From CAYLLN01 sp033762315 (GTDB lineage Bacteria; Planctomycetota; Planctomycetia; Pirellulales; Pirellulaceae): a DNA stretch of 64,000 nucleotides. The DNA lies in contig JANRLS010000126.1 in the NCBI GenBank assembly GCA_033762315.1, positions 1 through 64,000 on the forward strand. Reading direction: 5' to 3'. Below are positions 1-8,415 of this stretch, in pieces. Positions within the stretch are counted from its first letter, which is position 1; every line of letters begins with the position of its first letter. Under the pieces are notes generated by a model. That model was given only the letters and a program-made list of their open reading frames with translations. It was not told the origin of the DNA and searched no databases. Position numbers and translations under genes: made by a program.

Positions 1-154
1 GCATTCATAACCATGGCGGGATTCCTCTTTCGACGTAGATGGCTTTACTGGCTGGGGTTCGCCTCACCGGCTGGCGGGGGCGAATCTGGTGGCAAGGGGA
101 GATTGCTGCATGTTCGCTCGTCGAGGAACAAGCTCCACAAGGTGCGAGCGGACG

Positions 155-1783
155 TTAGCCCGCCAAGGCTTCCTCAATCTCGGTGAGGGCGTCAAGCAGG
201 ATCTTTTCGACGGTCACTTCGGCCTTCAGCGTGTTCTTTTTCAGATGCTGAATCAGCGGCTCGCTGGCGATCCTGGTGCGGAACGCCTTGATCGTGCTGA
301 GCACGGTCTTATACCCACCGTCTCCCGCGTTGATGTCGGTATCGATCGCGCCCTTCATTTCCAGGTAGAAATCGTTCAAGTATTCTTCCGACAGGTCGAT
401 CAACAGACCGGGCTCTTCGTCGGGAACATCGCGCTCCAGGGCTGCCTGTAGCTTTTTCAGGTCGGCGCTGATTTCCGGCGGAATCCGCTTCCAGCGCTCG
501 ACCAGGAACTTGCGCTTGGCGACCGTTCCCTTGGGGATCCCCCGGTCGTTGGATTGTGGCGGCGGCGCGACGGACTCGGCCGGGGTCTCCTCCGTTTTGC
601 CCTGGAGAATCCGCTCGACCTCGTCCAGCAGGGCGTTGGCCCCGGCAAAGTCCTTCTTACGGGCCAAAAGCCCCGCTTCGCTGGCTTTCAGCTTCGCCTC
701 ATCCCCCGCCGGAGTCCCCGCGGCAGCCTTAATTTCGGGAAGCAGGGCTTTGAGCCGGTCGTTGAACTGAGCCCCCGGATCGACCGGCGGCGCGGTGGCC
801 AGGGCGTGGCATTCGGCCAGCTTTTCGAGCGCCAAGGGCATGTCGCCCCCGGGCTTGGAAAGCGAAGTGGCCTGCGCCAGCAGCTTGACAATGTCGGGCG
901 CCGTTGGACCCTTGGCCTCGATCGCGGCCTTGATGGCGGGGCCCCACGCTGCCAGCTTTTCCTTCCACTCGGCATTCGGGTCGGGGGGGGTCGGCTGGGC
1001 GGTGGCGAGAGCGTGGCACTCGGCCAGTTTTTCGAGAGCCAGTGGCGTATCGCCGCCGGGCTTCGAGAGGGCGGTCGCCTGAGCCAGCAGCTTGGCGATG
1101 TCGGGAGCGGTTGGCCCCTTGGCGGCAATGGCGGCATTAATGGCGGGGCCCCAGGCAGCGAGCCGTTCCTTGTAGAGGTCGGTCAAGTTGCACAGAGCGT
1201 AGCACTCGGCCAGCTTGGAGAGCGCCAGGGGCATATCGCCGCCGGGCTTGGATAGGGAAGTTGCCTGCGCCAGCAGCTTGACCATGTCGGGCGCGGTTGG
1301 CCCCTTGGCCGCGATGGTCGCCTTGATCGCCGGTCCCCAGAGGGCCAGCTTTTCTTTCCACTCGGCATTCGGATCGACAGGCGCGGTCCCCTCCGTGGGT
1401 TCGCCGGGGGCACCTGGATCCGCTTCCGCATCGGCCACATCGGAGAGCTTCGTCACCACCGACCATTCGGGCTTGGTGGTGATTTCGGTCCGCTCGGAGA
1501 TGAACTCCTTGATCTTCTTCGTGTTGATGCTCGGCTCGGCCTCCAGCACCTCGAACTTGAGGATCGGCCCATCTCCGACGCACACCCCCTGCACAACCAG
1601 ATTCCCCTTGAACTCGGACTTGGCCTTTTGAGCCACCCCGGCACTGATGATCTTCTTTTGCACGATCAGCCCGACGACCTCCGGCCCCTTGGCAACCAGG
1701 GCATAAAAACGGGGCTTTTTCCGGGCTTGTTGAACTCCTTCTTTGAGTTCTTCGTCAATTTCGATCGCATCGGGCTTGGCCAT
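155..1783 (-). CDS. Hypothetical protein with four tandem ~60-residue helical repeats
   Basis: This 542-residue protein has no signal peptide or membrane segment, so it is probably cytoplasmic. Residues 1-110 form an N-terminal domain that I do not recognise (FYALVAKGPEVVGLIV). Residues 138-395 hold three near-identical repeats built around EWKEKLAxWGPAIK, GPTAPDIVKLLAQATSLSKPGGD and LALEKLAECHAL, followed by a diverged fourth copy. The C-terminal ~120 residues are charged and helical. The DNA of the repeats is also very similar, which suggests recent expansion. The ATG is preceded by TAGGAA at a suitable distance. It is a single gene upstream of nothing visible on its strand. The function is unknown; helical repeats of this kind often act as scaffolds, but that is only a guess. 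Confidence 0.8.
   Translation of the reverse strand: MAKPDAIEIDEELKEGVQQARKKPRFYALVAKGPEVVGLIVQKKIISAGVAQKAKSEFKGNLVVQGVCVGDGPILKFEVLEAEPSINTKKIKEFISERTEITTKPEWSVVTKLSDVADAEADPGAPGEPTEGTAPVDPNAEWKEKLALWGPAIKATIAAKGPTAPDMVKLLAQATSLSKPGGDMPLALSKLAECYALCNLTDLYKERLAAWGPAINAAIAAKGPTAPDIAKLLAQATALSKPGGDTPLALEKLAECHALATAQPTPPDPNAEWKEKLAAWGPAIKAAIEAKGPTAPDIVKLLAQATSLSKPGGDMPLALEKLAECHALATAPPVDPGAQFNDRLKALLPEIKAAAGTPAGDEAKLKASEAGLLARKKDFAGANALLDEVERILQGKTEETPAESVAPPPQSNDRGIPKGTVAKRKFLVERWKRIPPEISADLKKLQAALERDVPDEEPGLLIDLSEEYLNDFYLEMKGAIDTDINAGDGGYKTVLSTIKAFRTRIASEPLIQHLKKNTLKAEVTVEKILLDALTEIEEALAG
599..1372 (-). repeat. Four in-frame repeats of ~60 codons
   Basis: Codons 138-197, 202-260, 270-330 and 336-395 of the gene at 155-1783 repeat the same unit. 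The first three copies are almost identical in protein and close in DNA. The fourth keeps only the spacing and the last helix (LLDEVERIL in place of LEKLAECHAL). Confidence 0.85.
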
Positions 1784-1968
1784 GATGAATTCCTACAGCG
1801 GTCGAGCACAGCGGCAACAAGGGACTCGCGCCATACGACGCAATTGGTCGCTAAGTCGCGCGAGCGAAATCATCCCGCGAAATGCGGGCGTGAGAGAGGC
1901 TGCTCGCTCACCAGACTAGGAGATTGAGCGGCAGTTTGCAACCAACGGCAAAAGCGGCGCTCGCCAGG

Positions 1969-2610
1969 TCATGTAGTTTGGCCCGCGGGCATCGTGATCA
2001 CGCGCGCAGCAAGGCGGCGAACGCTATCCAAATCGTGCGTGACGAGCAGCGTCGGCAGCCGATATTCGTCGATCACGCGGGCGAGGTAGCCGGAAATGGA
2101 CTCGCGGAGGGCGGGATCGGAGGCGCTCAGCGGCTCATCGAGCAGCAAGAGATCGGGGCTGCTCAGAATGGCTCGCCCCAGGGCCACGCGCTGCCGCTGG
2201 CCACCGCTGAGCTGGTGCGGATAGCGGCCGACAAGCGGGGCGAGGTCGAGCACTTGCAGCAGGTGCTCGTAATCGGGTGATTTTTCGGCCCGCCGCCGTA
2301 CGAGGCCATAGCGCAGGTTGGCCGCCACTGTCAGGTGCGGAAAGAGGACGTAGTCTTGAAAAACCAGACCGACGCGGCGGGCATTCGGGGGCAAGCTGAC
2401 CCGCGCGCTAGAATCGAAGAGCATTCGGTCGCGGAGCGCGATGCTGCCACGAGTTGGTGTCAGTAAGCCGGCCACCAGATGGAGCGTCGTCGTTTTGCCG
2501 CTCCCGGAAGGGCCGACGAGGGCGGTTGCCTCCTCGCCGGCGGTGAAGTCGATTTGGAGGGCGAAGCCCGCCGGATAGCGGAATTCGCAGGAAACCCGCA
2601 AGATGCTCAT
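1969..2610 (-). CDS. modC: Molybdate ABC transporter, ATP-binding protein (short form)
   Basis: This is the ATPase that would power molybdate import through ModB. Its 213 residues carry a Walker A motif GPSGSGKT (33-40), the Q-loop region VFQDYVLFPH, the signature LSGGQ (134-138), Walker B LLLLDEP (154-160) and the switch histidine in LLVTHD (192). It is much shorter than a classical ModC (about 350 residues) because the C-terminal molybdate-binding Mop domain is absent. It is the last gene of modABC, with only 3 bases after modB. The molybdate assignment rests on the adjacent modA and modB; alone it could only be called an ABC ATPase of the CysA/ModC/PotA type. Confidence 0.9.
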   Translation of the reverse strand: MSILRVSCEFRYPAGFALQIDFTAGEEATALVGPSGSGKTTTLHLVAGLLTPTRGSIALRDRMLFDSSARVSLPPNARRVGLVFQDYVLFPHLTVAANLRYGLVRRRAEKSPDYEHLLQVLDLAPLVGRYPHQLSGGQRQRVALGRAILSSPDLLLLDEPLSASDPALRESISGYLARVIDEYRLPTLLVTHDLDSVRRLAARVITMPAGQTT

Positions 2611-2613
2611 GGT

Positions 2614-3318
2614 TTAGCCGATGGCCCCCCGCAACTTGGCCCGGCCGTACCGTTCGAGCAGCTCCCCCGCGAGCAAGGCGAGGGCGGCAATGACCACCGA
2701 AATGATCACCAGCCCCTGCGCCCGGGCCGTGCCGGCGGGAGAATCGAGCAGCGTATAGATCATCAGCGGAATGGTCCGCGTGAAGCCGGGAATGTTGCCA
2801 GCGATCATGATCGTCGCCCCGAATTCCCCCATGCTCCGGGCGAATGCCAGCACGCAGCCACTGACGATCCCCGGCCGGGCGAGCGGCAGGAGGATCGTGC
2901 CAAAGGCGTCGAGCGGGCCCGCGCCGAGCGTGCGGGCTGCCTGCACCAGGCGGTCGTCCACGGCGGCGAAGGCCTGGCGAATCGGGCGCACGAGGAGCGG
3001 AAACCCAACCACCGCCGAAGCCAGCGCGGCCCCTTTCCAGTCGAAGACGAACCGCAGGCCGAACCAGCTTTCCAGCCAGGCCCCGATGGGTCCCTGCCGG
3101 CCAAAAACGACGAGCAGCAAATAGCCCGTGACCACCGGCGGCAGCACGAGCGGCAGATGGACCGCGGTTTCGACGAGAAACTTTCCGGGGAATTCCCGCT
3201 TCGCCAAGAGCCAGCCGAGCGCGATGGCCGCCGGCAAGCTGGCGGCGACCGCGGCCAGGGCCACGAGCAGCGTCAACCGCACGGCTTGCCATTCGTCGGC
3301 GGAGAGCATGATCCGCAC
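2614..3318 (-). CDS. modB: Molybdate ABC transporter permease
   Basis: This 234-residue inner-membrane permease forms the channel of the molybdate importer. It shows about five to six hydrophobic segments and the cytoplasmic EAA-type loop typical of binding-protein-dependent permeases (AARTLGAG followed by ILLPLARPGI). Length and order fit ModB of the ModABC family. It starts 6 bases after the modA stop and is followed 3 bases later by modC, so the three genes are almost certainly co-transcribed. Confidence 0.92.
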   Translation of the reverse strand: MRIMLSADEWQAVRLTLLVALAAVAASLPAAIALGWLLAKREFPGKFLVETAVHLPLVLPPVVTGYLLLVVFGRQGPIGAWLESWFGLRFVFDWKGAALASAVVGFPLLVRPIRQAFAAVDDRLVQAARTLGAGPLDAFGTILLPLARPGIVSGCVLAFARSMGEFGATIMIAGNIPGFTRTIPLMIYTLLDSPAGTARAQGLVIISVVIAALALLAGELLERYGRAKLRGAIG

Positions 3319-3324
3319 CTTCCG

Positions 3325-4125
3325 CTAAGGGAGCTTGGCAAAGCCGAGCCGTTGGTAAACATCATTTGCTTCGGCCGCTTGCAGGAAGTCAAAAAACTGG
3401 CGGGCGGCTCGGTTTTGGTCGCCGCGCTTGAGCAGCACGAGCACATAGACGATTTCGTCATGCAACGCCGGATCGAACGCATGCACCACTTCGACCGCCG
3501 CCGCCGCGACATCGGTCGAATAGACAATGCCCGCTTCGGCCTCACCGCGCTCGACGTAGCCGAGCGCCGAGCGCACATCCTGACCGCGAGCAATTCGCCC
3601 CTCCCTGGTCAGCGGCTCCAGCAGGCTCAGCTTCGCCAGCGCCTGGTCGGCATACTTGCCCGCGGGAACGTTCTCGCCAGCGAGGGCAACCTTCTTCACC
3701 GCCGGCTGCAAAAGGTCACGAGGCTCGCGAATTTCGGCGGGATTGCCCCGCGGCACCACCAGCACCAGCTTTCCCGTCAGCAGTTGCTTTTCGTCGGCGG
3801 CGAGCCCCGCCGCGCGGACCTTGTCGGCCCATTCCTGGCTGGCCGACAGGAACAGGTCGGCCGGCGCGCCGGCGACGATTTGCGTCGTCAGGCCGCTGGA
3901 GGGACCGAGATTGACGCGGACTTCCGCCTGGTTACTCCGCTGGAACTGCTCCGCCAGCATCTCGACCGCCTCTTTGGTGCTGGCGGCGGCGGAAATGGTG
4001 ACGGTGCCCCGCGTGGCTGGCGGAGCAAGTGGCGGCGGCACGGGGCGCGAGCAGCCCGGCGCGAGCGGCCAAAGCGCCGCAAGCAGTGCGAAGGCGAGTA
4101 AGGAATTTCGGGTGGAACCAGGCAT
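3325..4125 (-). CDS. modA: Molybdate-binding lipoprotein
   Basis: This is the substrate-binding component of the molybdate importer: it captures the oxyanion outside the membrane and delivers it to ModB. The frame stays open further upstream, but the ATG at 4125 gives a typical lipoprotein signal (LAALWPLAPGC, lipidated Cys about residue 25), so that start was chosen. The mature part begins with VTISAAASTKEAVEMLA, the classical ModA N-terminus with the oxyanion-binding serines, and continues with PADLFLSAS, LVLVVPRG and GIVYSTD. The length (266 aa) is normal. It is the first gene of modABC, and its promoter should lie in 4126-4321, shared with the divergent methyltransferase. Confidence 0.92.
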   Translation of the reverse strand: MPGSTRNSLLAFALLAALWPLAPGCSRPVPPPLAPPATRGTVTISAAASTKEAVEMLAEQFQRSNQAEVRVNLGPSSGLTTQIVAGAPADLFLSASQEWADKVRAAGLAADEKQLLTGKLVLVVPRGNPAEIREPRDLLQPAVKKVALAGENVPAGKYADQALAKLSLLEPLTREGRIARGQDVRSALGYVERGEAEAGIVYSTDVAAAAVEVVHAFDPALHDEIVYVLVLLKRGDQNRAARQFFDFLQAAEANDVYQRLGFAKLP

Positions 4126-4321
4126 CCGCGTGTGACTGCAAACAGTTGTGATCGAACCCTGCCACGCCGTGTCAGAATAGTTTCCATCCCTCAACCGGCC
4201 AAGCACGCGCGCGGTTATTCGATTCGTAGGCCGGCGGCAGCGGGCCGTGGGAAGCGGAGGAAAGGGCGGATATGATGGAGCCGAAATCACCACATTGTCT
4301 TTTCCACATCGAGCCGGCCCC

Positions 4322-5581
4322 ATGACCACCGCCCCCGAAGCTGCCCTCCCGTTGTCGGTAGCCCGTGTGGTGCTGCGGGCGAAGAAGGCGCTGCCGTTTT
4401 TTGGCCGCCATCCGTGGGTCCGCGATTCGGCGGTTCACCGCATCGAGCCCCTGACCATCGCCAGCGAGCATTTGTTCGATCCGGATGGCCAGGTTGTCGA
4501 TCTGGTCACCGACAAATGCAAATTCATCGCCCGCGGATTCTATAACAGCAAAAGCCGCATTCGCGTCCGGCTTTATACCTGGTCGCAGGACGAGGCGCTC
4601 GACGAGGCGTTTTTCCGGCGGAAAATTGCGGCGGCCATCGAATTGCGGCGGCAAATCGGCTACGAACCGGCCGATGAGACGCGCCCCGCCTCAGCCACGC
4701 GCCTTATCTTCTCCGAATCCGACGGCCTCTCGGGCCTCGTCGTCGATCGTTATGGCGACTACCTCGTCGTGCAAATCACTTCGCTGGCCATTGCCGAGCG
4801 GCTGGAGATGATTGTCGGCGTGCTGCAAGAGTTGCTGTCGCCGCGGGCGATTGTGCTGCGGACCGAAAAGAGCATGGCCCAGATTGAAGGGGTCGAGTTC
4901 ACCGAAGGAAAAACATGGGGCGAACTGCCGGAAGGGACGCTGGAAATTCGCGAGCACGGCCTGTCGTATCAGATTGACTTGCACGAAGGGCAAAAGACCG
5001 GCTTTTATCTCGACCAGCGGGAGAATCGCCGGGCCGTGGCGGGCTATCTGCGCGGCCGGCGTGTGCTCGACATGTTCTGCTACACCGGCGGCTTTGCGAT
5101 GTGTGCCGCCGCCCTGGGCGGAGCCACCGAAGTGCTCGGCGTCGATAGCAGCAAAAAGGCCATCGCCCAGGCCCGCGCGAACGTCGAGCGAAACAATCTG
5201 CGGAACGTCGGGTTCGACATTGGCGACGGCTTTCAAACGCTCGACGCCCTGATTAGCCAAGGGGCCAAATTCGACGCCGTGATCCTCGATCCCCCCAAGT
5301 TTGCCCGCAACCGCAGCGGCCTCAACGGGGCCCTGATGGCCTATCACCGCCTTAACCGCACCGCCGTCGAATTGCTCTCCCCCGGCGGCATCCTGGTCAC
5401 CTGCAGCTGCTCGGGCAGCGTCAGCCGCGAGGATTTCTCGCTGATGCTGTCGGGCGTGGCGCAAAAGACGGGCCGCGACATTCAGGTGCTGGAAGAGCGC
5501 GGGGCGGCGGCCGATCATCCCGTTTCCGTCACCTGTTTGGAAACCGCCTATCTAAAGTGTCTAGTCTGTCGCGTGTCGTGA
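4322..5581 (+). CDS. Class I rRNA methyltransferase, RlmI-like (PUA + methyltransferase)
   Basis: This is predicted to be an S-adenosylmethionine-dependent methyltransferase acting on a cytosine C5 of 23S rRNA, as RlmI does. The N-terminal ~85 residues form a PUA-like RNA-binding domain (FGRHPWVRDSAV, KFIARGFYNSKSRIRVR). The catalytic half has motif I VLDMFCYTGGFAMCAA, the conserved GFYLDQRENR upstream of it, motif IV ILDPPKFARNRSG and the late motif LVTCSCSGSVS. I chose the ATG at 4322, which puts the first conserved residues close to the N-terminus (419 aa; RlmI is about 396). An earlier in-frame start at 4247 would run into the modA promoter region. The gene is divergent from modABC. Confidence 0.87.
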   Translation: MTTAPEAALPLSVARVVLRAKKALPFFGRHPWVRDSAVHRIEPLTIASEHLFDPDGQVVDLVTDKCKFIARGFYNSKSRIRVRLYTWSQDEALDEAFFRRKIAAAIELRRQIGYEPADETRPASATRLIFSESDGLSGLVVDRYGDYLVVQITSLAIAERLEMIVGVLQELLSPRAIVLRTEKSMAQIEGVEFTEGKTWGELPEGTLEIREHGLSYQIDLHEGQKTGFYLDQRENRRAVAGYLRGRRVLDMFCYTGGFAMCAAALGGATEVLGVDSSKKAIAQARANVERNNLRNVGFDIGDGFQTLDALISQGAKFDAVILDPPKFARNRSGLNGALMAYHRLNRTAVELLSPGGILVTCSCSGSVSREDFSLMLSGVAQKTGRDIQVLEERGAAADHPVSVTCLETAYLKCLVCRVS

Positions 5582-5694
5582 GCTAAACCCTTTTGCGGCA
5601 ACGCCTTGTGGCGATTTGCTAGCACGCCGATTCCGGCCCTTTTGTCCCCTCGCGGGAACTTTCGCCCCGTCTCATGCGTCAAAAGCGGTGACAT

Positions 5695-6285
5695 GTGACA
5701 ACGGACGATCCGCAACTGATTGAGGCAACGCTGCGTGGCGATTCGGCCGCGTACAGCACCCTCGTACGCAAGTATCAAGATCGGTTGCTGACCGCCCTGG
5801 TACATGTCGGTGGTTCGCGCGAGGAAGCTGAGGATGTCGCTCAAGAGGCGTTTGTCCAGGCCTACCTGAAGCTGGCCACGTTCGCGGGGGGGAGTTCGTT
5901 CTATACCTGGCTGTATCGCATCGCCTTCAATGCCGCCATCAGTCGGCGGCGAAAGCGGCGCGGCGAGGCCTCGCTCGACCAAAGTCGCGAGGCCAGCGGC
6001 AGCGAGCCAGCCGACGACTCCGAATCCGCCGACGAACGGCTCTTGCGGCGCGAACGAGCAGTGCAGGTGCGACAAGCCCTGTCGCAACTGGCCGAGGAGT
6101 TTCGCTCGGTGCTGGTTTTGCGAGAAGTGGAAGGCTGCGATTACGACACCATCGCCGAAATCCTCGATCTGCCGGTCGGCACCGTCCGCAGCCGGCTGCA
6201 TCGGGCTCGGTTGCAACTGAAAGAACAATTGCTGGAGGTTCTGGCTGAGAAAACCAGAACGGCCCCAGGCGGCACAAAGGATTGA
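5695..6285 (+). CDS. ECF-type RNA polymerase sigma factor
   Basis: This 196-residue sigma-70 family factor has only regions 2 and 4. Region 2 reads YSTLVRKYQDRL and EEAEDVAQEAFVQAY, and region 4 is a helix-turn-helix with FRSVLVLREVEG and VGTVRSRLHRARLQL. The only possible start is GTG at 5695, because a stop lies just upstream in frame at 5689; an out-of-frame ATG-TGA overlaps it. An anti-sigma-like gene follows 7 bases after the stop, the usual sigma/anti-sigma layout. The target promoters are not known. Confidence 0.92.
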   Translation: MTTDDPQLIEATLRGDSAAYSTLVRKYQDRLLTALVHVGGSREEAEDVAQEAFVQAYLKLATFAGGSSFYTWLYRIAFNAAISRRRKRRGEASLDQSREASGSEPADDSESADERLLRRERAVQVRQALSQLAEEFRSVLVLREVEGCDYDTIAEILDLPVGTVRSRLHRARLQLKEQLLEVLAEKTRTAPGGTKD

Positions 6286-6292
6286 GAGAGCT

Positions 6293-7264
6293 ATGACCCG
6301 CGAATTTTCCGACGAACTTCTGAGCGCCTATCTGGACGACCAACTCACCGCCGCCGAACGGGCCGAAGTCGAGGCCCACCTGGCCGCCGATCCGGCCGCC
6401 CGACAGATGCTGGACGAACTCCGCGCCCTGAGCGGCGAGGTTCGCTCGCTGCCGGCCCACCGGGCGGGCTCGGACTTTGCAAATCGCGTGGTGGCGGCGG
6501 CTCTGGCGGCCAAAGGCCAGCAGCCGCAAGTCGCCGCTGCCCCGCGTCGCGCCTGGCTCGCCGCTACGGTCGCCGCACTGGCCGCAACCGCCGCGGCAAT
6601 CGCCATTGTCGTTTGGCAGCCCTTTGCCGGCGAGACCAACATCGCCCAGCCGCTCTCGCCCATCGATCAAGCCCTCGCCAGCATCGCTGAACAGCTTCCC
6701 GGCCAGGACGAAGCGATTATCGTTCGCGTCCGCGTTCCCGCCGGCATGAATCCCAGCCAGGCGGTCGATTTGGCCCTGGCCAGCGCGGGCATCCAGCAGC
6801 GTTCTCCTGCCGACACCGCCAGCGGGGCCATCGAAGTCGGCGCGGCCTATCGCAAGCATCTGGGCGAAAAATTCGCCGCCCAGCCCGGCGTGCCCAATCC
6901 CGCCCTGACCGCCGGCACCGCGCCGGTCGTCGATGCGGTCTTTATCGAGGCCACCTGGGAGCACGTCGCCGCCGCCCTGACCGAACTGATGGCCACCACC
7001 GCCACGCTTCCCGAAGTTTCGCCCCTGGCCACCATCGCCGCCGCCCGCCCCACTCGCGCCGGCCAAACCGGCGGCGAAGCGGAAGGAACCGAGCCCCTCC
7101 CCGGTTCTGCCGCTGCCGCCTCAGCCGAGTTTGCCCAGCGCCTGCCGGCGATCATGTATCGCGTCGAGAAATCTGCCGCCGCGGACCGCCCTGCCGCACC
7201 CGCGACAGCGATCGACGCGCAGCGCCGAGTGCGCGTGCTGGTGCTGATCGAAACGCTGCCGTAG
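6293..7264 (+). CDS. Membrane anti-sigma factor-like protein
   Basis: This 323-residue protein begins with an acidic helical domain (SDELLSAYLDDQLTAAERA, VEAHLAADPAARQMLDEL) typical of anti-sigma factors that bind ECF sigma factors. One membrane segment follows near residues 87-108, then a ~210-residue C-terminal part outside the cytoplasm. The zinc-binding HxxxCxxC motif of many anti-sigma factors is absent. The gene sits 7 bases after the sigma factor, so the two are very likely co-expressed. The outer domain is Ala/Pro-rich and matches nothing I know. The role is inferred from position and the N-terminal domain. Confidence 0.78.
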   Translation: MTREFSDELLSAYLDDQLTAAERAEVEAHLAADPAARQMLDELRALSGEVRSLPAHRAGSDFANRVVAAALAAKGQQPQVAAAPRRAWLAATVAALAATAAAIAIVVWQPFAGETNIAQPLSPIDQALASIAEQLPGQDEAIIVRVRVPAGMNPSQAVDLALASAGIQQRSPADTASGAIEVGAAYRKHLGEKFAAQPGVPNPALTAGTAPVVDAVFIEATWEHVAAALTELMATTATLPEVSPLATIAAARPTRAGQTGGEAEGTEPLPGSAAAASAEFAQRLPAIMYRVEKSAAADRPAAPATAIDAQRRVRVLVLIETLP

Positions 7265-7384
7265 GCATTCCCCTCGGCCGGTTGTGTGCCGATACAATAG
7301 TCCCATCGCAATCCTGGCGAAGGGGACCCTGCCATCTGTTTCAGCGCCACATCCAGCATCCTGGCCGGCGGCTGCGCCTATGGC

Positions 7385-8002
7385 GTGTCGGCTTATCTGT
7401 TGCGGCGCGACAACCCGCGTCTCAAGTGGGGCGCGGTCGCCCTAATGGGCATCACCGCCATGCAGTGGGTGGAGGGCGCGCTCTGGCTTGACGGCCCCCG
7501 GCCCCACGGCGTGGTGAATCAAGTCCTGACCATCGGCCTCATTCCGCTGGCCCTGTTGGTGCAGGCCTGGGGACCGCTTTTCGGCTCGCTCTACGACCTG
7601 CCAGTCCGGCCGCGGCGCTGGCCGTTTTTTTTGCTGCTAGTATTGGGCCTGGCGATCGTCGTCGTGGCCCGCGTCGTCTATCAGCCGAGCTACACGCAAG
7701 TGACGCCGCAGGGGCATCTCAACTGGTGGTCGCCGCGCAATCCACCGGTGTTTGTCGTTTGGGCCTATGGCCTGTGGGCTGTCACTATTGGCGCGCCCTT
7801 CCTGCTGTGGTGGCGACCCTTCTGGCAGGCGCTCTTGATCGTGTCCTGGGGCTGGCTGTGGGCCACGATCAGCTATCTCACCACCGACAGTGCCGCCAGC
7901 CATTGGTGCTTCTTCATCACCTTCTACGCGGCCTTTGTTTTGATCTATGCCTGGATGGCGAAGGATCCTGTGGCATCGTCGCCCCAGCAACAAATTGTTT
8001 AA
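7385..8002 (+). CDS. Multi-pass membrane protein of the MCFSA-starting family (start uncertain)
   Basis: The protein has about six hydrophobic segments (for example IGLIPLALLVQAW, FFLLLVLGLAIVVVARVV, ALLIVSWGWLWATISYL, FFITFYAAFVLIYAW). It resembles a family of small integral membrane proteins (DUF6629-like) whose N-terminus normally reads MCFSATAS. Here the matching residues CFSATSS lie upstream of the first canonical start (GTG 7385), directly after an ATC codon at 7334. The frame has no ATG, GTG or TTG between the stop at 7298 and 7385. A good ribosome-binding site (GAAGGGG, 7319-7325) precedes the ATC by 8 bases. The real start may therefore be ATC at 7334. The function is unknown. Confidence 0.7.
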   Translation: MSAYLLRRDNPRLKWGAVALMGITAMQWVEGALWLDGPRPHGVVNQVLTIGLIPLALLVQAWGPLFGSLYDLPVRPRRWPFFLLLVLGLAIVVVARVVYQPSYTQVTPQGHLNWWSPRNPPVFVVWAYGLWAVTIGAPFLLWWRPFWQALLIVSWGWLWATISYLTTDSAASHWCFFITFYAAFVLIYAWMAKDPVASSPQQQIV

Positions 8003-8068
8003 CGGCAAGCCGCAGGCGACATTGTCCGCCACTCCGCTAGCACATTCGCCTTCGGCTTGCCGGTAAAC
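7997..8068. repeat. Dispersed palindromic element, copy 1
   Basis: Two 23-base arms (7997-8019 and 8046-8068) match as an inverted repeat at 21 of 23 positions and are separated by 26 bases. The left arm contains the stop codon of the membrane protein gene at 7385-8002. A second copy with the same arm motif (TTAACGG, AGCC, AGGCGA) and similar spacing lies at 50768-50841. It could fold as a hairpin at the end of the mRNA. Confidence 0.8.
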
Positions 8069-8091
8069 GATGCCGGCTCACGATTAAGCGC

Positions 8092-8415
8092 TTAGCTGAT
8101 GCCCAGCTTGGCCAGCGTATCGAGCGCGGCGCGGGCGTTCTCGATGCCACCCATTTTGGCGGCCAGTTTTTGGGCCTGAATCAGATTGGCGAGCGTGCTC
8201 GCTCCGTCGGTGGACTTGCCCCCCTTCTTGCCCTTGCGTCCCTTGCCCCCTTTTTTCTTGGCGTTAGAGAGTACCGTGCTGACAAACTGCGGCGTCACTT
8301 TGACTCCCGACTTGCCCAGCGCCTCGGCAATCTCCTTCGGACCCGCGTCGGCATGGTCTTCCTTATAAGTACGAATGGCGAGCGACTTATTAGGACCACC
8401 AGACTTCTTAGCCAT
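8092..8415 (-). CDS. Small basic HTH-like protein
   Basis: This 107-residue protein has an N-terminal helical part (SLAIRTYKEDHADAGPKEIAEAL, then VTPQFVSTVLS) that looks like a helix-turn-helix. A strongly basic linker of Lys, Gly and Arg follows (KKKGGKGRKGKKGGK), and the protein ends with a short helix (ALDTLAKLGIS). Similar small proteins are common in planctomycetes, as I recall. The basic linker suggests nucleic-acid binding. The gene stands alone and its function is not established. Confidence 0.75.
   Translation of the reverse strand: MAKKSGGPNKSLAIRTYKEDHADAGPKEIAEALGKSGVKVTPQFVSTVLSNAKKKGGKGRKGKKGGKSTDGASTLANLIQAQKLAAKMGGIENARAALDTLAKLGIS

Noticed and set aside
2479..4101. A 540-codon plus-strand open frame opposite modABC
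   Set aside because: It is antisense to three clear genes, and its product is Arg/Gly/Gln-rich without any domain.
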